From NCBI GenBank assembly GCA_902826815.1, contig CADEGF010000062.1:1-36212 (forward strand): DNA of 36,212 nt, given 5' to 3'. This document shows, one piece after another, positions 16,084-29,454 of this stretch (within the stretch, counting starts at the first letter, position 1; the number at the start of each line of letters is the position of its first letter). The notes beneath the pieces are model-generated. The model was not told where the DNA came from, made no database searches, and worked only from the letters and a program-made list of their open reading frames with translations. The position numbers and the translations under genes were made by a program. Source of the DNA: an uncultured Mycobacteriaceae bacterium (GTDB taxonomy: Bacteria > Actinomycetota > Actinomycetes > Mycobacteriales > Mycobacteriaceae).

Positions 16084-17609
16084 GACTCGGACAGGACGTG
16101 CCGCGTGCGGTCGTCGCGGATCGGCACGCCGTTGCGGCCACGCTGATCCTGCGCGTACACGCCGACGACGTAGCCGACTCCTGCTCCGTTGATCTCCAGC
16201 GCGTGGGCGTCGACATGGTCAAGGGTGTCGGAGACCTTGTGGTAGTTCGGATCGAACGGTTCGTCGGCCTTGCCGTCCCAGAGGTCTGCCTGTTCGCGGG
16301 TCATCTTCTCCTCGGCACCCGAGAACAGTCCGCCCGCAGGCACGCCGGCCTTGGTGAAACCGTCGTAGTCGGAGCGGCCGACGAACGATGTGTCCTCGGC
16401 GGTTTCGCCCGCATCCTTCAGGTACGCGACGAAGTTGCGTTCGATACCGGCCGAGCCTTCCGGCACCCGCGGGTTGGACTCCCTTGGGTCCGGGGGCGCC
16501 GACTGATCGCCGTCGTAGGTGAAGTACCCCGGGTTCGGCGAGCCGAGCATGTCGAAGTTCAGATACAGCGCGATGTCCCTGAGCTGGTCGACGTCGAGTG
16601 ACTCGACATAGTTGTTTGACCCCTTCAGGCCAAGTTCCTCGGCTCCCCAGAACCCGAACCGCACCGCGTTGCGCACGTCAGGCGACGGGCCGAGCTGCAG
16701 CGCGGTTTCCAGCACCGCGGCCACGCCGGAACCGTTGTCGTTGATCCCCGGCCCCTCTTTCACACTGTCCAGGTGCGCACCGACCATCACCACGTCGGCG
16801 GTGGACCCTGTCTTCGTCTGCGCGATGACGTTGCGGGTCTTCTTGACGTCGACCCCGGCCTTCAGCTTCAGGGTGGTTTCACCGGGCGCCGCGCGCAGCC
16901 GCTCGCCGGTGTCCTTGGTGACGCTGACGACCGGGATCTTCGGGTTGCCGTCCTCGCCGAGCGTGCCGCCCATCTGGTCGCCGTCGGTGTTGTTGGCGAC
17001 CAGCAGAGCCACCGCACCGCGCCCCGCGGCGACGGCCTGCTTCTGCGTGAACTGGCAGGTGCCCCGATCCACAAGCACCACCGCCCCCTCGACGGGCAGG
17101 CCGTCGTAGTCCGACGCCGTGCAGCCGGGTGAGTCGTCGACGCGGGCGGCGACCAGCGGGCCGGTGACGCCGCCGTCGGGTGTGCCGATGGTGAACTCGA
17201 GCGGCTTCGCCTCGATCGCCGCGCCGCCGACGGTGAGCTGTGGATCCTCGGCGAACGGCAGCCGCACCTCGAATTCGGGGGTCTGCACGTCGAAGCCCTT
17301 GTCGCGCAGCGACTTGGCGACGTAGTCGACGCTCGCGTCGTAGCCCGAGGTGCCCAGCGAGCGGTTTCCGTCGTTGGCATCGGCGATCTCCTGCAGCTTC
17401 TGCAGATGCGCCATCATCGCGTCGCCCTTGATGCGGCCGCGCAGCGTCGCACCGAATTCGGCTGCCGCACCTGAGGCCGCGGGCGTGGATGGCGGGTTGG
17501 TGGCTTCCTTTGCGGGCTTACCGCCGCAGCCGCCGAGCGCAGCCACGATGGCGACCAGGATGCCGACCGAGGCGACTACAGCGCAGACCCCGCGCGACTT
17601 GCGAACCAT
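16080..17609 (-). CDS. lpqL: LpqL, M28-family lipoprotein aminopeptidase
   Basis: A 509-residue lipoprotein aminopeptidase with lipobox LGGC (Cys28) after a hydrophobic signal segment. It contains a PA domain with the DYDGLPVEGAVVLVDRGTC pattern and an M28 zinc peptidase domain with GAHLDS, GINDNGSG, WGAEELGLKGS, NFDMLGS and FDPNYHKVSDTLDHV. It should release N-terminal amino acids from peptides outside the membrane. The ATG at 17609 has GGGAG about six bases upstream; a longer frame extends to 17705 but reads over the permease end and lacks a signal. In Mycobacterium tuberculosis lpqL follows thiG directly; here an SGNH hydrolase and an ABC exporter lie between. Confidence 0.9.
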   Translation of the reverse strand: MVRKSRGVCAVVASVGILVAIVAALGGCGGKPAKEATNPPSTPAASGAAAEFGATLRGRIKGDAMMAHLQKLQEIADANDGNRSLGTSGYDASVDYVAKSLRDKGFDVQTPEFEVRLPFAEDPQLTVGGAAIEAKPLEFTIGTPDGGVTGPLVAARVDDSPGCTASDYDGLPVEGAVVLVDRGTCQFTQKQAVAAGRGAVALLVANNTDGDQMGGTLGEDGNPKIPVVSVTKDTGERLRAAPGETTLKLKAGVDVKKTRNVIAQTKTGSTADVVMVGAHLDSVKEGPGINDNGSGVAAVLETALQLGPSPDVRNAVRFGFWGAEELGLKGSNNYVESLDVDQLRDIALYLNFDMLGSPNPGYFTYDGDQSAPPDPRESNPRVPEGSAGIERNFVAYLKDAGETAEDTSFVGRSDYDGFTKAGVPAGGLFSGAEEKMTREQADLWDGKADEPFDPNYHKVSDTLDHVDAHALEINGAGVGYVVGVYAQDQRGRNGVPIRDDRTRHVLSES

Positions 17610-17619
17610 TGCTCCCACG

Positions 17620-18342
17620 TTAGCCTGCGTCGCGTCGGTTGATCGTGACAAGCGCCGCCACGAACACGGCTGCGACAACGAGGGCGAAGTAGACGATCGA
17701 CCCAACGGCTCCCCACGGCATGGCGTAGTAGGGGTAGAGCCATTGCACGTCGATGAAGGTGAACGCGTTCGCGAACGGGAGGTACGGACCGATCTTCGGG
17801 CTGATGTTGGGCAGATTGCCCAGCAGAGGTTCGGCGACCAGCGGCCACAACAGCAGGAGCGCGACCGCGCCGGCAGATGCGCGAATCAGCGCTCCGACCC
17901 CGACGCCGAGCACCGCAGCGAGCATCGCGTACAGCGCGATCGCCCCGACCAGTCGCCAATTGCTGGGGTCCGAGTGCGCCACCACGATCGAGGCCATCAC
18001 CATCACCGCGGCATAGACACCGGAGAACACAGCCGCGACAACGGCTTTGGCGACCAGGACCAGCGACCGGTTCGGTGCAGCGGCGAATGTCGTGCGGATG
18101 ACGCCGGTGCGGTACTCGTTGGTGACGGTCAGCGCCGAAAGGATCATCATCACCGGGACGCCGAACACGGCGACCCCCATCGCGGCCTTCTCCGGCGCGA
18201 TACCGCCGGGACCGTAGGCCGTCGACGCTTGCATTGCGGCCAATCCCAGGCTCAGCACCGCGATGGCGGCCGCCGACCACAGCGGCGACCTCGTGGTGAA
18301 CAGCTTGATGCGTTCTGCGTTGACGATCGCCAGCGCGCTCAC
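17620..18342 (-). CDS. ABC-2 type exporter permease
   Basis: A 240-residue membrane protein with about six hydrophobic segments, starting with a cytoplasmic NAERIKLFTTRSPLW stretch typical of ABC-2 permeases and with the TNEYRTGVIRTTFAAAPNR coupling region. It should pair with the ATPase immediately upstream to form an exporter of unknown cargo. I prefer the GTG at 18342 because GAGG sits seven bases before it; a TTG at 18396 would add 18 residues, but that stretch carries an imperfect direct repeat and looks non-coding. It ends ten bases before lpqL. Confidence 0.85.
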   Translation of the reverse strand: MSALAIVNAERIKLFTTRSPLWSAAAIAVLSLGLAAMQASTAYGPGGIAPEKAAMGVAVFGVPVMMILSALTVTNEYRTGVIRTTFAAAPNRSLVLVAKAVVAAVFSGVYAAVMVMASIVVAHSDPSNWRLVGAIALYAMLAAVLGVGVGALIRASAGAVALLLLWPLVAEPLLGNLPNISPKIGPYLPFANAFTFIDVQWLYPYYAMPWGAVGSIVYFALVVAAVFVAALVTINRRDAG

Positions 18343-18350
18343 GCCGTTGC

Positions 18351-18405
18351 CTCGCAGGCTCGGCTCCCGCGTGCTGTGTCGATGATTCGCTCGCAAGCTT
18401 GGCTC
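18351..18405. repeat. Pair of imperfect 16-bp direct repeats
   Basis: CTCGCAGGCTCGGCTC (18351-18366) and CTCGCAAGCTTGGCTC (18390-18405) agree in 14 of 16 bases and are offset by 39 bases. They fill the gap between the exporter ATPase and permease genes. A role is not apparent. Confidence 0.5.
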
Positions 18406-19315
18406 ATGTCGCCGCCCGGTACTGGACGGCGTCGTCGGTGAGCTTCATATAGGCGTCCTCCAATGACGCCTGCTGTGAGGTCAACTCGTGCAAGGTGATT
18501 CCGTTGCGCGCTGCCAGGTCGCCGACCACCTCGCAGGCGGCCCCGCGGACCAGTAGCGCCGTTGCCGCCTCGTCGTCGTCGGCCTCGATGCCCGCCTCGG
18601 TCAGCACCTTGCGCAACATATCCAGCTGCGGGCTCCGCACCAGGACGGCGTCGGCCCTTCCGACGAACTCGGTCACCGTCGTCGACGCGATCAGCTTGCC
18701 CCTTCCGATCACCACCAGCCGGTCGGCGGTGTTGGACATCTCGGCGAGCAGGTGACTGGACACGAAGACGGTGCGGCCCTCACCGGCGAGCGTGCGCATC
18801 AGCGTGCGCACCCAGCGGATGCCCTCGGGGTCGAGGCCGTTGACCGGCTCGTCGAACAGCAGCACCGGCGGATCACCGATGAGCGCCGCGGCGATGCCGA
18901 GCCGCTGGCTCATGCCAAGCGACAGCGTGCCCGCCTTCTTGGCCGCGACGGCCGACAGCCCGACCTTGTCGAGAACCTCGTCGACCCGGCTTGTTGGCAG
19001 GCTGTTCGTCGCCGCGATCCAGCGCAGGTGCGCGCGCACCGACCGGTTGGGGTGGGTCTGCTTGGCGTCGAGGAGGGCGCCGACGTGCCGCAGCGGATCG
19101 GCCAGCTCGCGGTAGCGCTTGCCGTCGATGGTCGCCGTGCCTGCCGTCGGATGGTCAAGGCCGAGGATCATCCGCATGGTCGTCGTCTTACCGGCGCCGT
19201 TCGGGCCGAGGAACCCGGTCACCACCCCTGGCTCGATGGTGCAGGTCAGCTCGTCGACCGCGCGGGCTCGGCCAAATACCTTGGTGAGCCCGACCAATTC
19301 GATCATCGAACCCAT
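18404..19315 (-). CDS. ABC exporter ATPase
   Basis: A 303-residue ATPase of the ABC-2 (CcmA/DrrA-like) exporter group. Motifs: Walker A GPNGAGKTT (about 37-45), signature LSLGMSQR, Walker B PVLLFDEPVNGLDPEG and switch histidine in SSHLLAEM. A C-terminal regulatory part of about 90 residues follows. It probably works with the downstream permease to export a lipid, drug or peptide; cargo is unknown. The ATG at 19315 starts four bases after the SGNH hydrolase stop; an ATG at 19306 is also possible. Confidence 0.9.
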   Translation of the reverse strand: MGSMIELVGLTKVFGRARAVDELTCTIEPGVVTGFLGPNGAGKTTTMRMILGLDHPTAGTATIDGKRYRELADPLRHVGALLDAKQTHPNRSVRAHLRWIAATNSLPTSRVDEVLDKVGLSAVAAKKAGTLSLGMSQRLGIAAALIGDPPVLLFDEPVNGLDPEGIRWVRTLMRTLAGEGRTVFVSSHLLAEMSNTADRLVVIGRGKLIASTTVTEFVGRADAVLVRSPQLDMLRKVLTEAGIEADDDEAATALLVRGAACEVVGDLAARNGITLHELTSQQASLEDAYMKLTDDAVQYRAAT

Positions 19316-19319
19316 CTTC

Positions 19320-21049
<1,730 letters not shown>

Positions 21050-21053
<4 letters not shown>

Positions 21054-22081
21054 CGCACCCTCACCAGATCGGCATCGGCCATCGGAACGCCGTTGAGTTC
21101 GCCCGCGATCGCTTCTGCGGTCCACGGCGCCAGCAGGAAGCCGGACCGCCCATGCCCTGCGGCCACCAGCGTCCGGTCGTCGAGGCGACCGACGATGGGC
21201 AGGTTGTCCGGGGTCATCGGCCGCAGGCCCGCCGCGCATTCGCCGAATTCGTACTCGCCGAGCGCGGGCATGATCGTGCAGGCGTAGTCGAGCAACTCTC
21301 GCACTCCCCATACCGCGGGCGCGGTATCGCGGCCGTGCTCGTACTGGGTGGCTCCGACGACCACGCCGTCGCGTCGCGGCACCAGATAGATCTGCCGTCC
21401 GTGTATTCGAGCGCGAATCGACCTCTGCGGCACAGGCATACAGCCAGGCCTCCATCGCAACCGCAACACCTCGCCCTTGACGGGTCGGATCGGCAGGTCG
21501 GGCCACAGCGCGGGCGCGTCGATGCCGTTGGCGATCACCCGCACGTCCGCGTCAAGCGCGTCGAGGTCGTGGGCAGGCGGGCACATGAGCACTCCGAGCC
21601 GCTCACAGTGCTCCGCCAGCGCAGCGACCACCGCCCTGTTGTCGACGGCGAGCTCCGTCTCGGCCACGAAGCCATGCCGAATCCCCTGGGCGAGCGCCGG
21701 TTCGACATCACGCGCAGCGGAGGTGAACATCACGGGGTGCCCCTGCGCGGCGCACCACTGGCCGATGGTCTTCAAATCGGCGGCATCGGCGCGGTCGTAG
21801 GCGACCACAAGCGATCCGTGTGCGGTGACCACGTCGGCGGGCAGGCCGTCGAGAAACCCGCTGTGCCACATCTTCAGCGAGGCCAGACCAAGGGCCAACA
21901 GCCGCTCTTCGCCTGGCCAGCCTTCGCTGTGCGGTGCCAGCATGCCCGCGGCCACCCACCAGGCACCGGGTTCGCCGGTTCGGTGCACGCGCACGGACCA
22001 GCCGTCAAGCGCTGCGCGGCGCGCGACCGAAAGGCCGATGACGCCCCCGCCGACGACGGCCATTGTTCGGATCGAGTGCAA
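21050..22081 (-). CDS. thiO: ThiO glycine oxidase
   Basis: A 343-residue FAD-dependent glycine oxidase that makes the imine used in thiazole synthesis. The dinucleotide-binding motif [18 protein letters not shown] is at the N-terminus, and the C-terminal [15 protein letters not shown] and [18 protein letters not shown] stretches are typical of the DAO-type fold. The start is uncertain: a TTG at 22081 is placed four bases after GGAGG, part of a GGGAGGGAGG tract at the 3' end of the riboswitch; an ATG at 22063 would leave that site 22 bases away. I chose the TTG for this reason. First gene of the riboswitch-controlled run. Confidence 0.93.
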
Positions 22082-22085
22082 TTTT

Positions 22086-22187
22086 CCTCCCTCCCTTCGC
22101 CGGCATGACCCGGATCAGGTTCGACGGTAAGGGCAGGTTCTCGCCGTGCCCACTCTCAGTCCCCGATTCCCGGGACTCCCGTGTCGA
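22086..22187 (-). ncRNA. TPP riboswitch (THI element)
   Basis: On the minus strand the conserved thiamine-pyrophosphate riboswitch cores are present: ACTGAGAGTG (22160-22151, the CUGAGA box) and ACCTGATCCGGGTCATGCCG followed by GCGAAGGGAGG (22120 to about 22090). The terminal GGGAGGGAGG includes the ribosome-binding site of thiO, so ligand binding probably hides it and shuts off translation. The predicted transcript start near 22187 coincides with the 5' end of the aptamer. Confidence 0.95.
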
Positions 22188-22193
22188 GCATCC

Positions 22194-22203
22194 ACACTAC
22201 TCT
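22194..22203. promoter_or_regulatory. Overlapping divergent -10 boxes for thiE and thiOSG
   Basis: Plus strand TACTCT (22198-22203) is six bases before the thiE GTG at 22210. Minus strand TAGTGT (22199-22194) would start transcription near 22187, at the head of the riboswitch. The two boxes share two base pairs, so polymerase probably cannot occupy both at once. Confidence 0.5.
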
Positions 22204-22209
22204 CGCGGT

Positions 22210-22890
22210 GTGCCCCAACTGTCTGATCGGCTGGCTCGGCTGTTCGAAGCGCAGCTGTACCTGTGCACCGACGCCCGCCGCGAGCGCGGGGACCTTGCCG
22301 CGTTCGCCGACGCGGCACTGGCGGGTGGGGTGGACATCATCCAGCTGCGCGACAAGGGCTCACCGGGGGAACGGCAGTTCGGGCCGCTGGAGGCCGCCGA
22401 CGAGCTGGCCGCGCTCGAGGTGCTCGCCGAGGCCGCGCGCCGCCACCACGCACTGTTCGCGGTCAACGACAGGGCCCACATCGCCCGCGCGGCGGGCGCC
22501 GATGTGCTGCATCTCGGCCAGGACGACCTGCCACTGCCGATCGCCCGCGACATCATCGGTCCAGGCCCGCTGATCGGCCGCTCCACCCACGACGGCGACC
22601 AGGCCGCGGCCGCCGCGGCAGAGCCGGTGGACTACTTCTGCGTCGGTCCGTGCTGGCCGACGCCAACCAAGCCGGGTCGCACCGCGCCTGGCTTGCCGCT
22701 GGTTCGGATCGCCGCCGGGTTGCAGACCCGCAAACCCTGGTTCGCGATCGGCGGCATCGACGAGCAGCGGCTGCCCGAGGTGCTCGACGCAGGAGCACGC
22801 CGAATCGTCGTGGTGCGGGCAATCACCGCCGCCGACGACCCGCAGGCGGCCGCGAGTCGGCTCAAAGCTCGGCTTGCATCAGCGGGATAG
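22210..22890 (+). CDS. thiE: ThiE thiamine-phosphate synthase
   Basis: A 226-residue TIM-barrel enzyme that couples hydroxymethylpyrimidine diphosphate with thiazole phosphate. Family segments include [45 protein letters not shown], and the phosphate-binding PWFAIGGID. The GTG at 22210 gives [12 protein letters not shown] and lies exactly six bases after a TACTCT box, so the transcript is probably leaderless. A frame continues upstream through the riboswitch but is not coding. Its 3' end overlaps mutT3 by 29 bases on the other strand. It is divergent from thiO as in other mycobacteria. Confidence 0.95.
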   Translation: MPQLSDRLARLFEAQLYLCTDARRERGDLAAFADAALAGGVDIIQLRDKGSPGERQFGPLEAADELAALEVLAEAARRHHALFAVNDRAHIARAAGADVLHLGQDDLPLPIARDIIGPGPLIGRSTHDGDQAAAAAAEPVDYFCVGPCWPTPTKPGRTAPGLPLVRIAAGLQTRKPWFAIGGIDEQRLPEVLDAGARRIVVVRAITAADDPQAAASRLKARLASAG

Positions 22891-23362
22891 CCGCCGCCAC
22901 CTCGCGCAGCCGCTGCCAGCTGCCCGCGAAGCCGGGATGCAGCGGCAGCAAGGCGACGTCGTCCTCGGCCACCCAACGCAGCTCGGCGCTTTCGCGGTTG
23001 GGCACGGTCTGCAGCTGTGCGGGGGCATCGGCGATCACGGTCGTGTACGTCCAGTCGCTTCTGCTCTCGGCCTTGGTCACGGTCACCACGGTCGTGCGCA
23101 CGACAAGCTGGTCGGCGGAGAGCCCCGCCTCCTCGTGCGCCTCGCGCTTCGCCGCATCTTCGGGTGACTCGTGACTGTCGCGCGCACCGCCGGGCAGACC
23201 CCATGTGCCGCCCTGATGGCTCCATTCCGCCCGGTGTTGCAGCAACACGACCGTCGAGCCGTCGGCCCCAGGCGCCCGCAGAAGTAATCCCGCGGCACCG
23301 TGCTTGCCCCAGTACCACGCGTCGGAGTCAGACACCACCCAGCCGTCGCCGTCACCGCGCAC
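22862..23362 (-). CDS. mutT3: MutT3-like Nudix hydrolase
   Basis: A 166-residue Nudix hydrolase. The full Nudix box is present ([19 protein letters not shown] then EEAGL), with the metal-binding REAHEE residues. In mycobacteria the gene at this position, facing thiE, is mutT3, proposed to cleave oxidised nucleoside triphosphates; the exact substrate is not determined by sequence. The start is the GTG at 23362. TAGGCT at 23374-23369 lies six bases before it, which predicts a leaderless transcript. It is divergent from glnX. Confidence 0.9.
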   Translation of the reverse strand: MRGDGDGWVVSDSDAWYWGKHGAAGLLLRAPGADGSTVVLLQHRAEWSHQGGTWGLPGGARDSHESPEDAAKREAHEEAGLSADQLVVRTTVVTVTKAESRSDWTYTTVIADAPAQLQTVPNRESAELRWVAEDDVALLPLHPGFAGSWQRLREVAAAIPLMQAEL

Positions 23363-23518
23363 ACGTTCAGCCTAGAGACACGGAAGCAAACCGGTGGGCT
23401 CCCAAAGCCGTCTGAATGCCCACACGTCACACCAATAACTCTTAGAATTCTTTTATAGAGTCGTAGAAGGTCGAACAAGCAGTCGGAAAGTAGCGAAAAA
23501 GATGAGGTCCGCGCACCG
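23363..23518. promoter_or_regulatory. Divergent promoter region of mutT3 and glnX
   Basis: A 156-base gap with an unusually AT-rich centre. The mutT3 -10 box TAGGCT lies at 23374-23369 on the minus strand. For glnX, TAGAGT (23456-23461) in a TTTTATAGAGT context is the best -10 candidate, giving a leader of about 50 bases; GAGG lies roughly ten bases before the GTG. ACTCT (23438-23442) and AGAGT (23457-23461) form a short inverted repeat around it. Confidence 0.4.
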
Positions 23519-24834
23519 GTGACCGTGGAGCTGGCGCACCCGTCGACCGAGCCGCTCGCATCGCGGTCGCCGACTACTCCCGCGCATCCGCGGTGGTGGT
23601 TCCTCTGGACGACTCCCGGCCGAATCCTCACCATCGGCGTCGTGTTGTCGGCCCTGGTGATCGCCAGCGCGTTCGCCACGTCGACCACGGTCAACGATCG
23701 CCAGCAAGCGCTGACCACCGTTCTCGAGCACACCGAACCGCTGGCATTCGCGGCCGGTCAGCTCTACACCACGCTCTCGGTCGCCGACGCCACGGCGGCG
23801 ACGGCATTCATCGCTGGCGCGGAACCGCGCGATGTCCGGCAGCGCTACGAGCAGGCGATCACGGACGCCGCGAGCGCCGTCACCAGAGCCTCGAGCGGGC
23901 TGACCGAAGAGCCGTTGATCCAGCTGCTCGGCCGGATCAACGCCAACCTCGCGGTGTACACCGGGTTGGTCGAGACCGCGCGCACCAACAACCGCGCGGG
24001 CAACCCCGTCGGCTCGTCGTATCTGTCCGAGGCGTCCTCGCTGATGCAGCAGACCATCCTTCCCGACGCACAAAAGCTCTACGAGGAGACCTCGGCGCGC
24101 GTCGACAGGGAGACGACGGCGTCGACCCGGATCCCGGCCCCGGTGATCCTCGTGGTGCTCGCGACGCTGTTGTTCGGCGCCTTCGCCAACCGCTGGCTGG
24201 CCCGCAGGACCAGGCGCCGCGTCAACATCGGGTTCGTGGCAGGCGGGATGGCCGTGCTGATCATGCTGCTGTGGGTGTTCACCGCGTTGGTGATCTCGAC
24301 CATCGACAGTCGCAGCGCGAAGAACACCGCCGCGGAGTCACTGAAGACCGTGACGACGCTGGCGATCACGGCCCAGCAGGCGCGGGCCGACGAGACGCTG
24401 TCGCTGATCCGGCGCGGCGACGAAGCCGTCCGCAAGCAGTCCTACTACCAACGCATCGACACGATTCAGCAGCAGCTCTCCGAGTACCTCGGTCGCGAGG
24501 ACGCGATCGACAAGGGCGATCTGTCCGACGCCGAACAGTTGTTGCGCCGGTGGCGCGCGGCCGACGACCGGATCAGCGCCTATATCGCGGTCGGTAACTA
24601 CCAGGCGGCGACGCAGGTCGCACTCGGCCGTGGCGAGGACGACTCGACGCCTGCGTTCGACCGGCTGGACGAGGCGCTCAACAAGGGCATCGCCGAGAGC
24701 CGCGAGCAGCTGCGCAGCGACATCCTCAACGCACGGCGGGTGCTGTCCGGTGCGACCGTCGGGGCCGCGGTGCTGTCCGTCGTCGCGGCGATCGCGGTGG
24801 CGTTGGGACTCTGGCCGAGGCTGAGTGAGTACAG

Positions 24835-24838
<4 letters not shown>
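23519..24838 (+). CDS. glnX: GlnX membrane sensor protein
   Basis: A 439-residue membrane protein with four hydrophobic segments: about 35-55, two close together in the middle (VILVVLATLLFGAF and MAVLIMLLWVFTALV), and one at the C-terminal end. Two mostly helical, probably extracytoplasmic regions lie between them. In mycobacteria the homologue works with the binding lipoprotein GlnH to sense amino acids and pass the signal to the kinase PknG, which fits the gene order here. The GTG at 23519 is chosen for MTVELAHP; a second GTG six bases later is possible. Its stop overlaps the glnH start by four bases. Confidence 0.9.
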
Positions 24839-28085
<3,247 letters not shown>

Positions 28086-28094
28086 ACTCGGCGC

Positions 28095-28319
28095 GTGGAG
28101 ACGTTCAAGCGATACCTGGTATTCCAGGGCATGATGTTCGTCTTCGGGATCGTCGGCCCGATCTTTCTGATCGGCTACTTCGCGTCACAGCCCGATCCGA
28201 CGCTGAAGTGGATGTATTGGTGGGGACTGTTCATCACGTTCTTCGACATCCTGTTGGCACTGGGGCTCACCAAGAGCACCGACGTCAAAGCGCCGCTGAT
28301 CAAGAACTCGTCGGAATAA
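28095..28319 (+). CDS. Small two-segment membrane protein downstream of pknG
   Basis: A 74-residue protein with two membrane segments, about residues 8-29 and 40-58, separated by a short QPDPTLKW loop, and a charged C-terminus. I do not recognise a named family. The start is the GTG at 28095 ([12 protein letters not shown]), probably leaderless because TAGACT ends six bases before it. It could also be read through from pknG, nine bases upstream. Its 3' end overlaps the convergent ackA gene by 20 bases. Its position suggests it belongs to the conserved glnX-glnH-pknG neighbourhood. Confidence 0.78.
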   Translation: METFKRYLVFQGMMFVFGIVGPIFLIGYFASQPDPTLKWMYWWGLFITFFDILLALGLTKSTDVKAPLIKNSSE

Positions 28320-29454
28320 CGTCGGCACAGGCCCGCGCGATCGCCAGCGCCTCGTTCGTGGGGATCACCAACACCGTCGTGCGCGATTCGTCCGACGAGA
28401 TCCGGCGGGCCGATTTCTCGGGGCTCTCGTTGCGCCGCTCGTCGACCTCGACGCCGAGGGAGGACAGGCCTGCGAGCGCATCTCGGCGGACCGCCGCATC
28501 ATTCTCCCCGACACCCGCGGTGAACGTGATGACGTCGGTGTTGCCGAGCACCGCCAGGTAGCCGCCGATGTACTTCCGCAGCCGGTGAATGTAGACGTCG
28601 TAGGCCAACTGGGCTGCCGCGTCGCCCGTCGCGATTCTCTTGTGAATGACACGGAAGTCGATCTCGCCGCTGAGGCCGAGAACGCCTGACCGCTCGTTGA
28701 GCATGTCGTCGATGTCCTCGATGTCCATGCCCGCCATGCGTGACAGATACGACATGACGCCGGGGTCGATGTCACCGGACCGCGTGCCCATCACCAGGCC
28801 CTCCAGTGGCGTCAGACCCATTGAGGTATCGAGAGGCTTGCCTGCGGCGATCGCGGCCGCAGACGCCCCGTTGCCGAGGTGCAGCACGATCTGGTTCAAC
28901 GATTCCAGCGGCGTGTCGAGGAACGCCGCGACCTGCTGGCTGACGTACCGGTGGGAGGTGCCGTGAAACCCGTAGCGACGAATATTCCACTGTCGTGCGA
29001 GGTCCCGGTCGATAGCGTATGCCGCAGCCGCGGGCGGCAGGTCGTGGAAGAACGCGGTGTCGAAGACAGCGATGTGCGGCAGGTCCGGCAGGGCGTTGCG
29101 CGCCACTTCGATGCCGAGCACCGCGGGCGGGTTGTGGAGTTCGGCCAGCGGCGCAAGCTCCTTCAACTTCGCAACCAGAGCATCGTCGATCACCGTCGGT
29201 TGGTAGAAATCGGGACCACCGTGCACAACCCGGTGCCCCACCGCGAACAGCCCAAGGCTGTCGAGCGGTTGCCCGGACTCGGCGAGCTGGTCGAACGCGA
29301 CCCGCAGCGCTTCGCCGTGATCGGCGACCGGCCCGTCACCGATCCGCTCGACGATTCCGTCGGCCACCACCGTGCCCGAGTCCGGCTCGACGACAGCGTA
29401 TTTCAGCGACGATGAGCCGGAGTTGATCACCAGCACTGTCGGTGTTGCGGACAT
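28300..29454 (-). CDS. ackA: AckA acetate kinase
   Basis: A 384-residue acetate kinase, which reversibly converts acetyl phosphate plus ADP to acetate plus ATP. Family segments: [11 protein letters not shown] at the N-terminus, GHRVVHGG, the active-site [18 protein letters not shown] and FTAGVGEN near the C-terminus. The ATG at 29454 shares its A with the pta stop (TGATG), so the two genes are translationally coupled. A longer frame upstream lies inside pta and is not used. Confidence 0.97.
   Translation of the reverse strand: MSATPTVLVINSGSSSLKYAVVEPDSGTVVADGIVERIGDGPVADHGEALRVAFDQLAESGQPLDSLGLFAVGHRVVHGGPDFYQPTVIDDALVAKLKELAPLAELHNPPAVLGIEVARNALPDLPHIAVFDTAFFHDLPPAAAAYAIDRDLARQWNIRRYGFHGTSHRYVSQQVAAFLDTPLESLNQIVLHLGNGASAAAIAAGKPLDTSMGLTPLEGLVMGTRSGDIDPGVMSYLSRMAGMDIEDIDDMLNERSGVLGLSGEIDFRVIHKRIATGDAAAQLAYDVYIHRLRKYIGGYLAVLGNTDVITFTAGVGENDAAVRRDALAGLSSLGVEVDERRNESPEKSARRISSDESRTTVLVIPTNEALAIARACADVIPTSS

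Noticed and set aside
22063-22209. N-terminal extension of thiE
   Set aside because: The extension reads antisense through the TPP riboswitch and has no protein-like pattern; the GTG at 22210 fits both the family N-terminus and the -10 spacing.
23438-23461. ACTCT...AGAGT inverted repeat as a terminator or regulator site
   Set aside because: Arms are only five bases with a 14-base AT-rich loop, and it overlaps the likely glnX -10 region; too weak to call separately.
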